Source: Nocardia brasiliensis ATCC 700358 (lineage in GTDB: Bacteria > Actinomycetota > Actinomycetes > Mycobacteriales > Mycobacteriaceae). From it: a stretch of DNA of 64,000 nt. The notes beneath the pieces are model-generated. The model had not been told where the DNA came from. It searched no databases and saw only the letters and a list, made by a program, of their open reading frames with translations. This document shows positions 24,942 to 33,263 of this stretch, one piece after another. Within the stretch, counting starts at the first letter, position 1. Each line of letters starts with the position of its first letter. The stretch is taken from contig NC_018681.1 of NCBI RefSeq assembly GCF_000250675.2, positions 4,712,001-4,776,000 on the forward strand. The letters run 5' to 3'. A program made the translations under genes and the position numbers.

Positions 24942-26242
24942 GGCACCACCATCCTGGCCTGTGTCGGGCCTCCCGCCGGGCTGGCCAGAGTGAGCACGCC
25001 GTCGAATGCGGCAAGGCGCCTGCGGATGCCGTCGAGCCCACCGCCGGGAACGACTTCGGCGCCGCCGGGGCCATCATCGTCGACATCCACCTCGACGGCG
25101 TAACCACGATCTCGGACGCGTACGTGCACGTGCCCGGTAGGCGCATGTTTCGCCGCGTTGGCCAGCAGTTCGGCGACGGCGAAATAGACAGCGGCCTCGA
25201 CCGGGACGTCCAGCCGTATCCGGTCGGGAGCCTCGACGCGGACGTCGACCGGACTGTCGAGCGCCAGCGCACGGATCGCCTCGACCATTCCCCGCTCGAC
25301 GAGCACCGGCGGGTTGACGCCGCGCACGAGCTCGCGCAGCTCGGCCAGCGAGGTCGACGTGCCTTCCCGCGCTTCGCGCAGGAGTGCTTTGGCGCGCGCC
25401 GGGTCGTGATCCATCAGCTTCTCCGCGGTCGCGAGGGACAGCCCCACCGCGACCAGGCGAGCCTGCGCACCGTCGTGCAGGTCACGCTCGATACGGCGGA
25501 TCTCTGCGGCCTGCGCCGTGGTCAGGTCCGCGCGCTGCAACTCCAACTCCCGCACGCGTCCGGCGGTAGCGGCGTCTTCGGACAGTCGTAGCCATCGGTG
25601 CGCGAGCGGGCCGACGATCCGCCAGGCATAGGGTGCGCTGGCCACGGCGACCGCCACGAGCAGAACTCCCACTACGACGGAGGCCGATGTGGGATGAGCG
25701 AACGCGATCACCGCGCCGGCCAGCGCAGCCACCGGCACAGCGCACACCGGTCCCACGATGACGGCTGCGATCACCACCCACCGCACATCCCGCCGATACG
25801 CCGGATCGCCGATCCGTCGACGCCACTGCTGATCTGCCTCGGCGTCACGGCGGCTGCGCTCATAGGAGTGGCCGTTCCACCAGTACCCCGTCGACAACCG
25901 CACGGGCTCTGGCGCGGTCTCCGGCCGTCGGTAGCCGTCCTCGATCACGATGCCGCACCACCGGGCGACGAGCCGACGGAACAACGCGCCGACCCGCCGC
26001 GCGAACACCAAGGCGAGCGGAACAAAGAACATCAGCACGCCCACCCACGACCACGGGTTGCGCCACGACCATGCAGAACCCGACAACGCGGAGACAACAG
26101 CCGGGGCAAGGGACAGCGCGGGAAGAAGCACTGCCGCCGCTGCGAGCAGGGCCGCCTTCGCGAACCCGGCGACTGCCGCCCCCAACCACGAACTCGACCG
26201 TCGCACGAGCCCCCTCCTTCCCAAGGATCGCCTGTGCGCCAT
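24926..26242 (-). CDS. Sensor histidine kinase, DesK/LiaS type
   Basis: 438 residues from ATG 26242 (GTG 26263 also possible). Two hydrophobic pairs (about 25-75 and 165-210) make four transmembrane segments with a basic cytoplasmic loop between. Then HisKA_3 with the phospho-acceptor in ERDLHDGAQARLVAVG, and an ATPase domain with N-box LLANAAKHA and DDGPGGAEVVPGGGLDGIR. This intramembrane-sensing layout often responds to membrane or cell-envelope stress. Middle gene of a three-gene operon with the membrane protein and LuxR-type regulator. Confidence 0.92.
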   Translation of the reverse strand: MAHRRSLGRRGLVRRSSSWLGAAVAGFAKAALLAAAAVLLPALSLAPAVVSALSGSAWSWRNPWSWVGVLMFFVPLALVFARRVGALFRRLVARWCGIVIEDGYRRPETAPEPVRLSTGYWWNGHSYERSRRDAEADQQWRRRIGDPAYRRDVRWVVIAAVIVGPVCAVPVAALAGAVIAFAHPTSASVVVGVLLVAVAVASAPYAWRIVGPLAHRWLRLSEDAATAGRVRELELQRADLTTAQAAEIRRIERDLHDGAQARLVAVGLSLATAEKLMDHDPARAKALLREAREGTSTSLAELRELVRGVNPPVLVERGMVEAIRALALDSPVDVRVEAPDRIRLDVPVEAAVYFAVAELLANAAKHAPTGHVHVRVRDRGYAVEVDVDDDGPGGAEVVPGGGLDGIRRRLAAFDGVLTLASPAGGPTQARMVVPCESS

Positions 26243-26269
26243 CTTGCCTGCCCCACGAGTCACGGCGAC

Positions 26270-26728
26270 TCACGCCCCCGCCGGCAAAGCGGTATGCATG
26301 ACGCGTCGGGTGCGGACGGCAATCACGATCAGCGGCACTGCCGACACCGCCTGCATCCCCGCGTACCACACCGGGCAGACACCCGGAATCAAGTCGACCA
26401 CGACGATCGCGATCGGCAAGATCGTCGTCACGATGCGCAAGCGCTCCAAGCTCTTCCGCCCTCCCCGCGACGCAAGTACGGCCAGTCGGTAGAACAGCGG
26501 AGTAACGAGGAGCAGAAGACCGGCCCGAACCCACATGAATGTATTCACCAGGCCATGAGCCGCTGCGATCGCGGCCACCGTCGCCAAGACCACGGCACTG
26601 ATCACACCGAAGATCACGATGCACTTCTTCACCATGTCGAAGATGTCTTGGACGCGAGTATCGTTCGGCGACACCGCCACCGCAGAGTCGCTGTTGCTCG
26701 GCTTCTTCGAGTCTCTCGAGTTCGTCAT
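26270..26728 (-). CDS. Four-helix membrane protein, first gene of the sensor operon
   Basis: 152 residues from ATG 26728; the frame extends to 26779 but would run over the putative regulator sites. After a polar N-terminus come four transmembrane segments (about 36-58, 64-84, 100-118, 122-140). No family recognised. It lies directly upstream of the histidine kinase on the same strand, so it may be an accessory sensor or the output target of the two-component system. Confidence 0.7.
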   Translation of the reverse strand: MTNSRDSKKPSNSDSAVAVSPNDTRVQDIFDMVKKCIVIFGVISAVVLATVAAIAAAHGLVNTFMWVRAGLLLLVTPLFYRLAVLASRGGRKSLERLRIVTTILPIAIVVVDLIPGVCPVWYAGMQAVSAVPLIVIAVRTRRVMHTALPAGA

Positions 26729-26765
26729 GCCAACGACGCTACGAAGACCAACAGCCATGCAACAC

Positions 26766-26802
26766 GGGTCTAGACCCACAGGCTGGTGGGGCTAGACCCA
26801 CC
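26766..26802. promoter_or_regulatory. Two tandem 15-bp sites upstream of the sensor operon
   Basis: GGGTCTAGACCCACA (26766-26780) and GGGGCTAGACCCACC (26788-26802) are near-identical direct repeats 22 bp apart, two helical turns. They lie about 40-75 bases upstream of the first start codon. The first contains the palindrome GGGTCTAGACCC. Probable binding sites of the LuxR-type regulator. Confidence 0.55.
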
Positions 26803-26806
26803 AGCC
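26781..26806. repeat. Hairpin with 10-bp stem
   Basis: GGCTGGTGGG (26781-26790) pairs perfectly with CCCACCAGCC (26797-26806) around the loop GCTAGA. It overlaps the second tandem site, so it may be part of the operator rather than an RNA structure. Confidence 0.45.
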
Positions 26807-27005
26807 CGGCATCCTCCAACTCCCCGTCATCGGCGGTCAGAATCTGCCGAATAGATCACCCGCACAACGGCACTGCGGCCCCGGAGTTCCGTCGGCGCCG
26901 AGCTGCCGCGAACACCGCCACGGACCTCTCATAGGCCAACTCTGAACGCTCACACCTCGTGACGGGGGATCGTGCGACCTGGTGTTGTCCATCCTGGCCC
27001 GGTAG

Positions 27006-27036
27006 CGCACCTCCCGCGGACAGGGCGGGAGGTGCG
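27006..27036. terminator. Terminator hairpin of mshC
   Basis: CGCACCTCCCGC (27006-27017) pairs perfectly with GCGGGAGGTGCG (27025-27036), 12 bp with a 7-base loop, 6 bases beyond the mshC stop. No T-run, as is common in GC-rich actinobacteria. Confidence 0.6.
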
Positions 27037-27042
27037 AACCCG

Positions 27043-28281
27043 CTACAGGGTGATGCCGAGGAGGGCGTCTACGGCGGTCTTCACCGAGGTGGGGGCGGCG
27101 GGGTCGGTGCCGCCGTAGTCGAGGGATTGGCGGGCCCAGTTGTCCACGGCGTCGAGGGCCTTGGGGGTGTCCAGGTCGTCGGAGAGGTGCTGGCGCAGGC
27201 GTGCGATGGTGTCGGTGGCGTCGGGGCCGGTGGGGAGTGCGGTGGCGCGCCGCCAGAGGTCGAGGCGGGTCTTGGCCGCGTCGAGCACGGCGTCGGTCCA
27301 CATGCGGTCCTGCCGGTAGTGGCCGGCCAGCAGGCCCAGGCGGATGGCGGCCGGGTCGACGCCGCTGCGGCGCAGCGTGGAGACCAGCACCAGGTTGCCC
27401 TTGGACTTCGACATCTTCTCGCCGTCCAAGCCGATCAGGCCGGCGTGCACGTAATGACGGGCGAAACGGCGGCCCGCGATCAAGGATTCGGCGTGCGCGG
27501 CGGAGTACTCGTGATGCGGGTAGATCAGGTCGCTGCCGCCGCCTTGGATATCGAACTCGGGGCCGATGCGGTTCAGCGCGATCGCCGAACATTCGATGTG
27601 CCAGCCGGGACGGCCCTCGCCGAACGGGGCAGGCCAGGACGGTTCGCCGGGACGAGCGGCCCGCCACAGCAGGGCGTCGATGCTGTCGCGCTTGCCCGGA
27701 CGGTCGGGGTCGCCGCCGCGCTCGGCGAACAGGCGCTCCATGGTCTCGCGGTCGTAGCCGGATTCGTAGCCGAACTGATCGGTCGCGTCGGCCCGGAAGT
27801 ACACGTCGGGGTACTCGGCGTCGTCGACCACGTACGCGGCGCCCGACGCGAGCAGCTTCTGCACGAATTCGACCACCTCGTCGACGGATTCGATGGCGCC
27901 GACGTACTCACGCGGCGGCACGATGCGCAGCGCGGTCATGTCCTCGCGGAACAGTTCGATCTCACGCGTGCCGAGGTCGCGCCAGTCCACGCCGTCGCGT
28001 TCGGCGCGTTCGAACAGCGGGTCGTCCACGTCGGTCACGTTCTGTACGTAGTGCACCTCGTGCCCCGAATCGCGCAACGATCGGTTGACCAGATCGAAGG
28101 TCAGATAGGTGGCGGCGTGCCCGAGATGGGTGGCGTCGTAAGGGGTGATCCCGCAGACGTACATGGTGGCGGTGGCGCCGGGTGTGACCGGACGCACCTG
28201 ACGGTCGGCGGTGTCGAACAACCGCAACGGTGGCCCTGCTCCGGGGATGGTGGGTAGGGCGATATCGGACCAGGACTGCAT
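27043..28281 (-). CDS. mshC: Cysteine:glucosaminyl-inositol ligase (mycothiol biosynthesis)
   Basis: 412 residues, the normal MshC length, from ATG 28281 (the frame runs on to 28509 without a signal). MshC joins L-cysteine to GlcN-Ins using ATP, the third committed step of mycothiol synthesis, in the cytoplasm. It is a cysteinyl-tRNA synthetase homolog: MYVCGITPYDATHLGHA holds the zinc Cys and the HIGH-like motif, GWHIECSAIAL and YPHHEYSAAH supply other ligands, and EKMSKSKGN is the KMSKS loop. It lacks the tRNA-binding C-terminal domain. First of the conserved actinobacterial block that continues with the SCO1664-like and DUF3090 genes upstream. Confidence 0.95.
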   Translation of the reverse strand: MQSWSDIALPTIPGAGPPLRLFDTADRQVRPVTPGATATMYVCGITPYDATHLGHAATYLTFDLVNRSLRDSGHEVHYVQNVTDVDDPLFERAERDGVDWRDLGTREIELFREDMTALRIVPPREYVGAIESVDEVVEFVQKLLASGAAYVVDDAEYPDVYFRADATDQFGYESGYDRETMERLFAERGGDPDRPGKRDSIDALLWRAARPGEPSWPAPFGEGRPGWHIECSAIALNRIGPEFDIQGGGSDLIYPHHEYSAAHAESLIAGRRFARHYVHAGLIGLDGEKMSKSKGNLVLVSTLRRSGVDPAAIRLGLLAGHYRQDRMWTDAVLDAAKTRLDLWRRATALPTGPDATDTIARLRQHLSDDLDTPKALDAVDNWARQSLDYGGTDPAAPTSVKTAVDALLGITL

Positions 28282-28721
28282 AATTCGAGGGTAAAGGTGG
28301 GGTCGAGATCGTCGCTCTCCGCCCCGGCCGATCCGCCGCCGAACCCCTCTGATACGCCGCTCACGACCTGCGGAAATCAGCAAATCATGGGATGTCAAGG
28401 TTTTCGCTCTCGCTGAGTCCCTTGTCAGCGGACAGTTGACGGGACCACCCAACGCTTCGCGCGACGGTAGCGCGTGCACCCGCCGAGAGCAATGCCAGGG
28501 GTCACGCACCCCCGCGTAAGCGCACGCTGCAAGATCGTATCAAGTGCCAGACGGCACACGCTGAAAGTTGCGCCCGGTCGGCTGTCTCCGAGCGACCGGC
28601 GCCGCTGCCCCACCTTGGACTTCACCCGCACCCGGCGCCGACACCGCCGACCCACTCCAGAATGCAAGCCCCCCAAGCCAATTCGGCACGCTATGCAACG
28701 ACGCACACCGTGCCGATTCGC
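28282..28721. other. Intergenic region, no gene seen
   Basis: About 440 bases between mshC and the SCO1664-like gene. Frames on either strand are Arg/Pro-rich and without motifs. The size suggests mshC has its own promoter here rather than being read from the upstream genes. Confidence 0.45.
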
Positions 28722-29525
28722 TCAGAACGCGGGCCAGGGTATCGGGCGGGAGGTGCGGGGCGTCGGCATCACCGGGTCGTCGACGAGTTCCTGGGTGCGG
28801 TCGACGAGGGCTTCGATCTCGGCGTCGGTGATGTGCTCGGCGAGGTCGTCGGCGACCGCGCCGGGCAGTTCTTTGGCGAAGGCGGTGATGTCGTCGACCA
28901 GCGCGTCGCTCAGGGGCTGGCCGGCCCACCCCCACAGCACGGTGCGCAGTTTGTGCTCGGTGTGCAAGCAGATACCGTGATCGACACCGTAGACCTGTCC
29001 GTCGGTGCCTTCCAGCGCGTGCCCGCCCTTGCGGTCGGCGTTGTTCAGCAGCACGTCCAGCACGGCCATGCGTTGCAGGCGCGGGTCGTCGGCGTGGATG
29101 AGCGAGACGTCGTTGCCCGCGGGGTCCTGCGCGCGCAGCACCTCGCGGAAACCGTCGGGCACCGCGCCGAGCGGCACCAGATCCACCAGGTCGAGCCGGT
29201 CACCGCGCTCGGTGTGATTATCGACGCCGTCCACCCAGCGTTGCACCATGCCGACGCCGTACGGTCCGTCACGCAGGATCGTCTCCGGGATCACGCCCCA
29301 GCCGACGGCCGCCGAGATCCGATAGGACGCCACCTCCCGGCCCGCGAGCGTGCCGTCGGGGAAGTCCCACAGCGGGCGCTCGCCGCGCACGGGTTTGTAC
29401 ACCACCCGCAGGGGCGGTTCGTGCTCGTCGAGGATGTCGCAGACCAGGGTCACGTTGCTGGCGGTACTGATCCGCCCGATCACCGTCAACTCACCACTGT
29501 GGAACCGCTCCCCGGCCCGCGTCAC
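28722..29525 (-). CDS. SCO1664-family protein (PI3/4-kinase-like fold)
   Basis: 267 residues. VVYKPVRGERPLWDFPDGTL contains the ATP-binding Lys, VAVLDVLLNNADRKGGHAL-type motif (here MAVLDVLLNNADRKGGHAL) the catalytic loop, and VYGVDHGICLH the metal-binding Asp, as in phosphatidylinositol-kinase-like/HipA-like folds. The family is actinobacteria-specific and its substrate is unknown. It lies 3 bases from the DUF3090 gene and 660 bases from the phosphatase, in a cluster conserved with mshC. Confidence 0.9.
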   Translation of the reverse strand: MTRAGERFHSGELTVIGRISTASNVTLVCDILDEHEPPLRVVYKPVRGERPLWDFPDGTLAGREVASYRISAAVGWGVIPETILRDGPYGVGMVQRWVDGVDNHTERGDRLDLVDLVPLGAVPDGFREVLRAQDPAGNDVSLIHADDPRLQRMAVLDVLLNNADRKGGHALEGTDGQVYGVDHGICLHTEHKLRTVLWGWAGQPLSDALVDDITAFAKELPGAVADDLAEHITDAEIEALVDRTQELVDDPVMPTPRTSRPIPWPAF

Positions 29526-29528
29526 CGT

Positions 29529-30113
29529 TCACTCCTCTAGCTCGGCCGCGCCGAAGATGTCGCCGCGCTTGTAGCCGTTGGTCCGCACACACATATGTCC
29601 CCGCGACGACAGCGGTTCCCCGCACAGCGGGCACGGCGGGCGACCCGCCGCGATCACCCTGGTCGAGCGCAGCGCGAATTCCCGCGCCTGGATCGGGGTC
29701 AGGAACACGCGCACCGCGTCGGGCCCCTCCTCGGTGTCGTCGAGCACCACCGACTCGTCCACCTCGGTTTCGGTGATCGCCAGCAACTCCACCACCACGG
29801 CGTTCGCGTCGGCGTCCCAGCCCAGCCCCATCGTGCCGACCCGGAACTCGGCGTCGACCGGGGTGACCAGCGGGGCGCTGTCGCTGATGTCCTCGGCCTG
29901 CGGCGGCACCTCGGCGCCGAAGCGGCGGGCCACCTCGTCCAACAGCAGACCCATCCGGTCGGCGAGCACCTTCACCTGCTGCTTTTCCAGCAGCACGCTC
30001 ACGACCCGCGGTTCCTGAACGGCCTGCAGATAGAACGCGCGATCGCCCGGCTCACCGACGGTCCCGGCGACGAAACGATCGGGGGTGCGAAATACATGGA
30101 TTGCGCGTGACAC
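29529..30113 (-). CDS. DUF3090 family protein
   Basis: 194 residues from GTG 30113, 5 bases after AGGAGG (an in-frame GTG at 30119 abuts that site). Begins with the conserved MSRAIHVFRTPDRFVAGTVG (as translated from GTG) and QVKVLADRMGLLLDEVARR, and ends with a zinc-ribbon-like CPLCGEP ... GHMCVR. The family is restricted to actinobacteria and always sits beside the SCO1664-like and MSMEG_4193-type phosphatase genes; the molecular role is unknown. Three bases separate it from the SCO1664-like gene, so they are surely one operon. Confidence 0.92.
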   Translation of the reverse strand: MSRAIHVFRTPDRFVAGTVGEPGDRAFYLQAVQEPRVVSVLLEKQQVKVLADRMGLLLDEVARRFGAEVPPQAEDISDSAPLVTPVDAEFRVGTMGLGWDADANAVVVELLAITETEVDESVVLDDTEEGPDAVRVFLTPIQAREFALRSTRVIAAGRPPCPLCGEPLSSRGHMCVRTNGYKRGDIFGAAELEE

Positions 30114-30187
30114 ATGCACCTCCTGATACGTGACCCTGATCGACTATCCGCGGCGCGGTGCCGCCGACTACCCGTGTACAAGGAATC

Positions 30188-30940
30188 TCAACGCTCCGCA
30201 TTCCCATTATCCGCACTCCCCGCCCCGCCCAGCTCGCCGCCGGGCACCGGGCCGTCCGGATCGGCCGCGGGCTGCTGCCCCGCGGAGCGTGAATCGGCAA
30301 CGGGGCGTTGCTGATTCGACAGCGCCGAGAGGTCGGCGCCGGTGTCGTTGAACCGCCACACATACGGCGAGGTGGGGGTGTAGCGGATGACGCTGATCGA
30401 GGCGGGCTCCACCATGATCCGCTGGAACCCGTCCAGATGGATGCCCAGCGCGTCGGCGAGCACCGACTTGATGACGTCGCCGTGCGTGCACGCGACCCAC
30501 AGCGCGTCGCCGCCGTGCTGTTCGGCCAGCGCCCGATCGTGCTCGCGCAATGCGGCGACCGCACGGCTCTGCACCTGCGCCAGCCCTTCCCCGCCGGGGA
30601 ACACCGCACCGGAGGCGTGCCGCTGCACCACCTTCCAGAGCGGCTCCTCCAGCAGTTCGCCGATCGGCCGCCCGGTCCAGTCGCCGTAGTCGACCTCGAT
30701 CAACCGATCGTCGAATACCGGTTCCAGCCCGAATTTCTCCGCCAGCGGGGCCACTGTGCGCTGACAGCGCAGCAGCGGCGAGTGCACGATCCGCTCGATC
30801 GGCAGTCCGGCGAGCCGTTCGGCGACGGCCCTTGCCTGCTCTTCGCCGCGCTCGGTCAGCTCGACGCCGGTGCTCCGACCGGCCAGGGTGCGGGCGGTGT
30901 TCGAGGTCGACACACCGTGTCGCAGCAGAATCACCGTCAT
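30188..30940 (-). CDS. Histidine phosphatase, MSMEG_4193 family
   Basis: 250 residues. N-terminal catalytic motif ILLRHGVSTSNTARTLAGRS, then HSPLLRCQRTVAPLA, EVDYGDWTG and the second catalytic His in ACTHGDVIKSVLADALG. The last 45 residues are a disordered Pro/Gly/Ala tail that varies in the family. The actinobacterial MSMEG_4193 (Rv2135c-like) group lacks a known substrate; acid phosphatase activity is likely. First gene of the probable operon phosphatase-DUF3090-SCO1664-like. Confidence 0.92.
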   Translation of the reverse strand: MTVILLRHGVSTSNTARTLAGRSTGVELTERGEEQARAVAERLAGLPIERIVHSPLLRCQRTVAPLAEKFGLEPVFDDRLIEVDYGDWTGRPIGELLEEPLWKVVQRHASGAVFPGGEGLAQVQSRAVAALREHDRALAEQHGGDALWVACTHGDVIKSVLADALGIHLDGFQRIMVEPASISVIRYTPTSPYVWRFNDTGADLSALSNQQRPVADSRSAGQQPAADPDGPVPGGELGGAGSADNGNAER

Positions 30941-31019
30941 GTAGTCAGCCTAGTCATGCGGTCGGACCGGCCCCCACATCGCTGGCTGCGGTCGTCCGCA
31001 TGCCCCGCCGCGGCGGTAC

Positions 31020-31964
31020 TCATGTGGCCGACACGACCCCGGTCGCGAGCAACCCCATCACGGTCAGACCGAGCAGGATGCGGTATCCGACGAACCAATC
31101 CAGCGAATGTTTCGCCACGAACTTCAGCAGCCACGCCACCGACGCGTAGCCGACGGCGAACGCCAGGATCGTCGCCACCAGCAGCTGCGGTCCGCTCGCG
31201 TTGAGCCCCTCACCGGCCGGTTTGAACGCGTCGGGGATGCTGAACAGGCCCGAGGCGGTCACCGCGGGAATCGCGAGCAGGAACGAAAAGCGCACGGACG
31301 CTTCGCGAGTCAGGCCCAGGAACAGACCCGCCGACGAGGTGGCGCCCGAACGCGACACCCCCGGGATCAGCGCGAGACACTGCGCGAAACCCATCACCAG
31401 GCCGTCGCGGGTGGTCAGCCGCTCGATCGGGCGCTGCTTGCGTCCGTAGTATTCGGCCGCGGCGATCACCAGCGCGAACGCGATGAGCATGAACGAGATC
31501 AGCCAGAGGTTGCGCGCCGCGGTGCGGATCACGTCCTTGAACAGGTAGCCGAGCACGCCGATCGGGATGGTGGCGATGATCACATACCACCCGATCCGGT
31601 AGTCCAGCTCGCGCTGGCGTTCCTCGTCGAAGTAGCGGTCCGCCGCCGCGTTCGTCACGACGGGCAGCCGGGTCGTCACCTGTTCGGTGATCGGGACGGT
31701 CTCGCGGACCGCGGACAGCTTGCGGCCGAGCACGGTGAACCAGGCCTGCACGATCCGCCAGATGTCCTTGGCGAAATAGACCAGCACGGCGGCCTCGGTG
31801 CCCAGCTGGGTGACCGCGGTGAACGAAGCGCCCGCGTCGTCACCGAAGAACACCCCGGACACGATCCGCAGGTGCGCGGACGAGGAAATCGGCAGGAACT
31901 CTGTCAGTCCCTGCACCAGACCGAGCACCAGTGCCTGCAACCAGGTCATCGATTCGCCGGTCAT
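31020..31964 (-). CDS. uppP: Undecaprenyl-diphosphate phosphatase
   Basis: 314 residues from ATG 31964 with GGGAGG 4 bases upstream. Hydrolyses undecaprenyl diphosphate to the monophosphate, recycling the lipid carrier for peptidoglycan and polysaccharide synthesis at the outer face of the membrane. Signature motifs: GLTEFLPISSSAHL near the N-terminus (with the catalytic Glu and Ser) and LIPGVSRSGAT in the second half. About eight membrane segments. Overproduction confers bacitracin tolerance in other bacteria (hence bacA). Position next to the MSMEG_4193-type phosphatase matches mycobacterial gene order. Confidence 0.96.
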   Translation of the reverse strand: MTGESMTWLQALVLGLVQGLTEFLPISSSAHLRIVSGVFFGDDAGASFTAVTQLGTEAAVLVYFAKDIWRIVQAWFTVLGRKLSAVRETVPITEQVTTRLPVVTNAAADRYFDEERQRELDYRIGWYVIIATIPIGVLGYLFKDVIRTAARNLWLISFMLIAFALVIAAAEYYGRKQRPIERLTTRDGLVMGFAQCLALIPGVSRSGATSSAGLFLGLTREASVRFSFLLAIPAVTASGLFSIPDAFKPAGEGLNASGPQLLVATILAFAVGYASVAWLLKFVAKHSLDWFVGYRILLGLTVMGLLATGVVSAT

Positions 31965-32234
31965 GCAGCCTCCCGGTCACTCATTCCGCCTCCATCCGTG
32001 CTGCCCGAAAGAACCGTTCCGACTGGGCAATTGGTCAACAGGTGGGTCGCGATGCCGTGGGGTCGGCCGCAATCCCGCAGCGACAGTACAGTGTCGGCGC
32101 GTACGGGGCATGCCCGCCGCTGCCATGTTCGGCGTGCACGATCCGCCGCGACGCGCGAACCCACTGCGCGGTGGGCGACCGCACGGCCGCGCACGCTCTA
32201 GGCTTGGCGCCGTGACGATTGCGCGGGCACAGTG

Positions 32235-33203
32235 ATGGAACAGCGGACGGTCGGCCGCAGCGGCCTACGGGTGTCCCGGATCGGATTGGCGACCCATACC
32301 TGGGGTGCGCACACGGACACCGACGACGCCGCGGTGCAGCTGGTGGCGTTCGTCGAAGCAGGCGGCACGCTCGTCGACACCTCCCCCGCCTACACCGGCG
32401 GCGGCGCGCAGCGGATCCTGGCCGAGCTGCTCGGCGATCTGGTCTCCCGCGACGATCTGGTGCTCAGCGGTTGCGCGGGCATCGCGCCGCGGGTGACGCC
32501 CGCCCCGGCCGGGCCCGCCGTCCCCGACGCGACGCATTCCGCCGTCGACACATCCCGGCGTGCGCTATTACGTCAGCTCGATCGGACCCTGCTCGAATTC
32601 GGCACCGACCATCTCGACATCTGGAACGTCGCGGTGTGGGATCCGCGGACCCCGCTAGACGAGGTCGCCGCGACGCTGGAACTCGCGGTCCGCTCCGGGC
32701 GGGTCCGCTACGCGGGCGTGCGCGGGTTCAACGCCTGGCAGCTCGCCAGCCTCGCCGCGCTCGCCCCGATCAGTGCCGCGCAGACGCCGTACTCGTTGCT
32801 GGCGCGGGGCGCGGAAACCGATTTCGTGCCCGCGGCGCAGCATCACGGCGTCGGCGTGATCGCGTCGTCGCCGCTCGCGGGCGGCATTCTCACCGGCAAG
32901 TATCGCGACGGGGTGCCCGCGGATTCGCGGGGCGCGGACGAATCGACCGCCGCCGATATCCGCGACAGTCTCGACGAACGCGCGACCCGCGTGGTCGACG
33001 CGCTCGTCACCGCCGCCGACGGGCTCGGCACCTCGCCGCTGGCCGTCGCGCTGGCCTGGATCCGGGACCGGCCGAGCGTGGCCAGCATGATCGTCGGCGC
33101 GCGCGATATCGGCCAGCTCACCGGCGTGCTCGCGGCCGAGGCGCTCGAACTGCCGCGGGCGATCGCGGCCGCGTTGGACGACGTGAGTGCCCGCGCCGAA
33201 TGA
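32235..33203 (+). CDS. Aldo/keto reductase
   Basis: 322 residues from ATG 32235 (GTG 32232 adjacent). TIM-barrel NADPH oxidoreductase: MEQRTVGRSGLRVSRIGLAT at the N-terminus, LVDTSPAYTGGGAQRILAEL with catalytic Asp and Tyr, DHLDIWNVAVWDP, VRYAGVRGFNAWQLA, and the cofactor segment ALAWIRDRPSVASMIVGAR. The usual Lys position in the LVLSGCAG strand is not obvious, so activity should be confirmed. No strong ribosome site; a TAGGCT box 30-35 bases upstream could serve a near-leaderless transcript. Followed closely by the hemin importer. Confidence 0.87.
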   Translation: MEQRTVGRSGLRVSRIGLATHTWGAHTDTDDAAVQLVAFVEAGGTLVDTSPAYTGGGAQRILAELLGDLVSRDDLVLSGCAGIAPRVTPAPAGPAVPDATHSAVDTSRRALLRQLDRTLLEFGTDHLDIWNVAVWDPRTPLDEVAATLELAVRSGRVRYAGVRGFNAWQLASLAALAPISAAQTPYSLLARGAETDFVPAAQHHGVGVIASSPLAGGILTGKYRDGVPADSRGADESTAADIRDSLDERATRVVDALVTAADGLGTSPLAVALAWIRDRPSVASMIVGARDIGQLTGVLAAEALELPRAIAAALDDVSARAE

Positions 33204-33249
33204 TCGCCGCCCGTGCGTGTGCCGCCTGCCCGCTCCAGCACGGCACGTC

Positions 33250-33263
33250 TTAGGCTTACCTAC
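33250..33263 (+). promoter_or_regulatory. IdeR/DtxR-like iron box
   Basis: TTAGGCTTACCTAC matches 12 of the last 14 positions of the IdeR consensus (TTAGGTTAGGCTAACCTAA) but the left five positions do not match. It ends immediately before the ATG of the hemin-binding lipoprotein, an expected place for iron repression. Confidence 0.45.
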
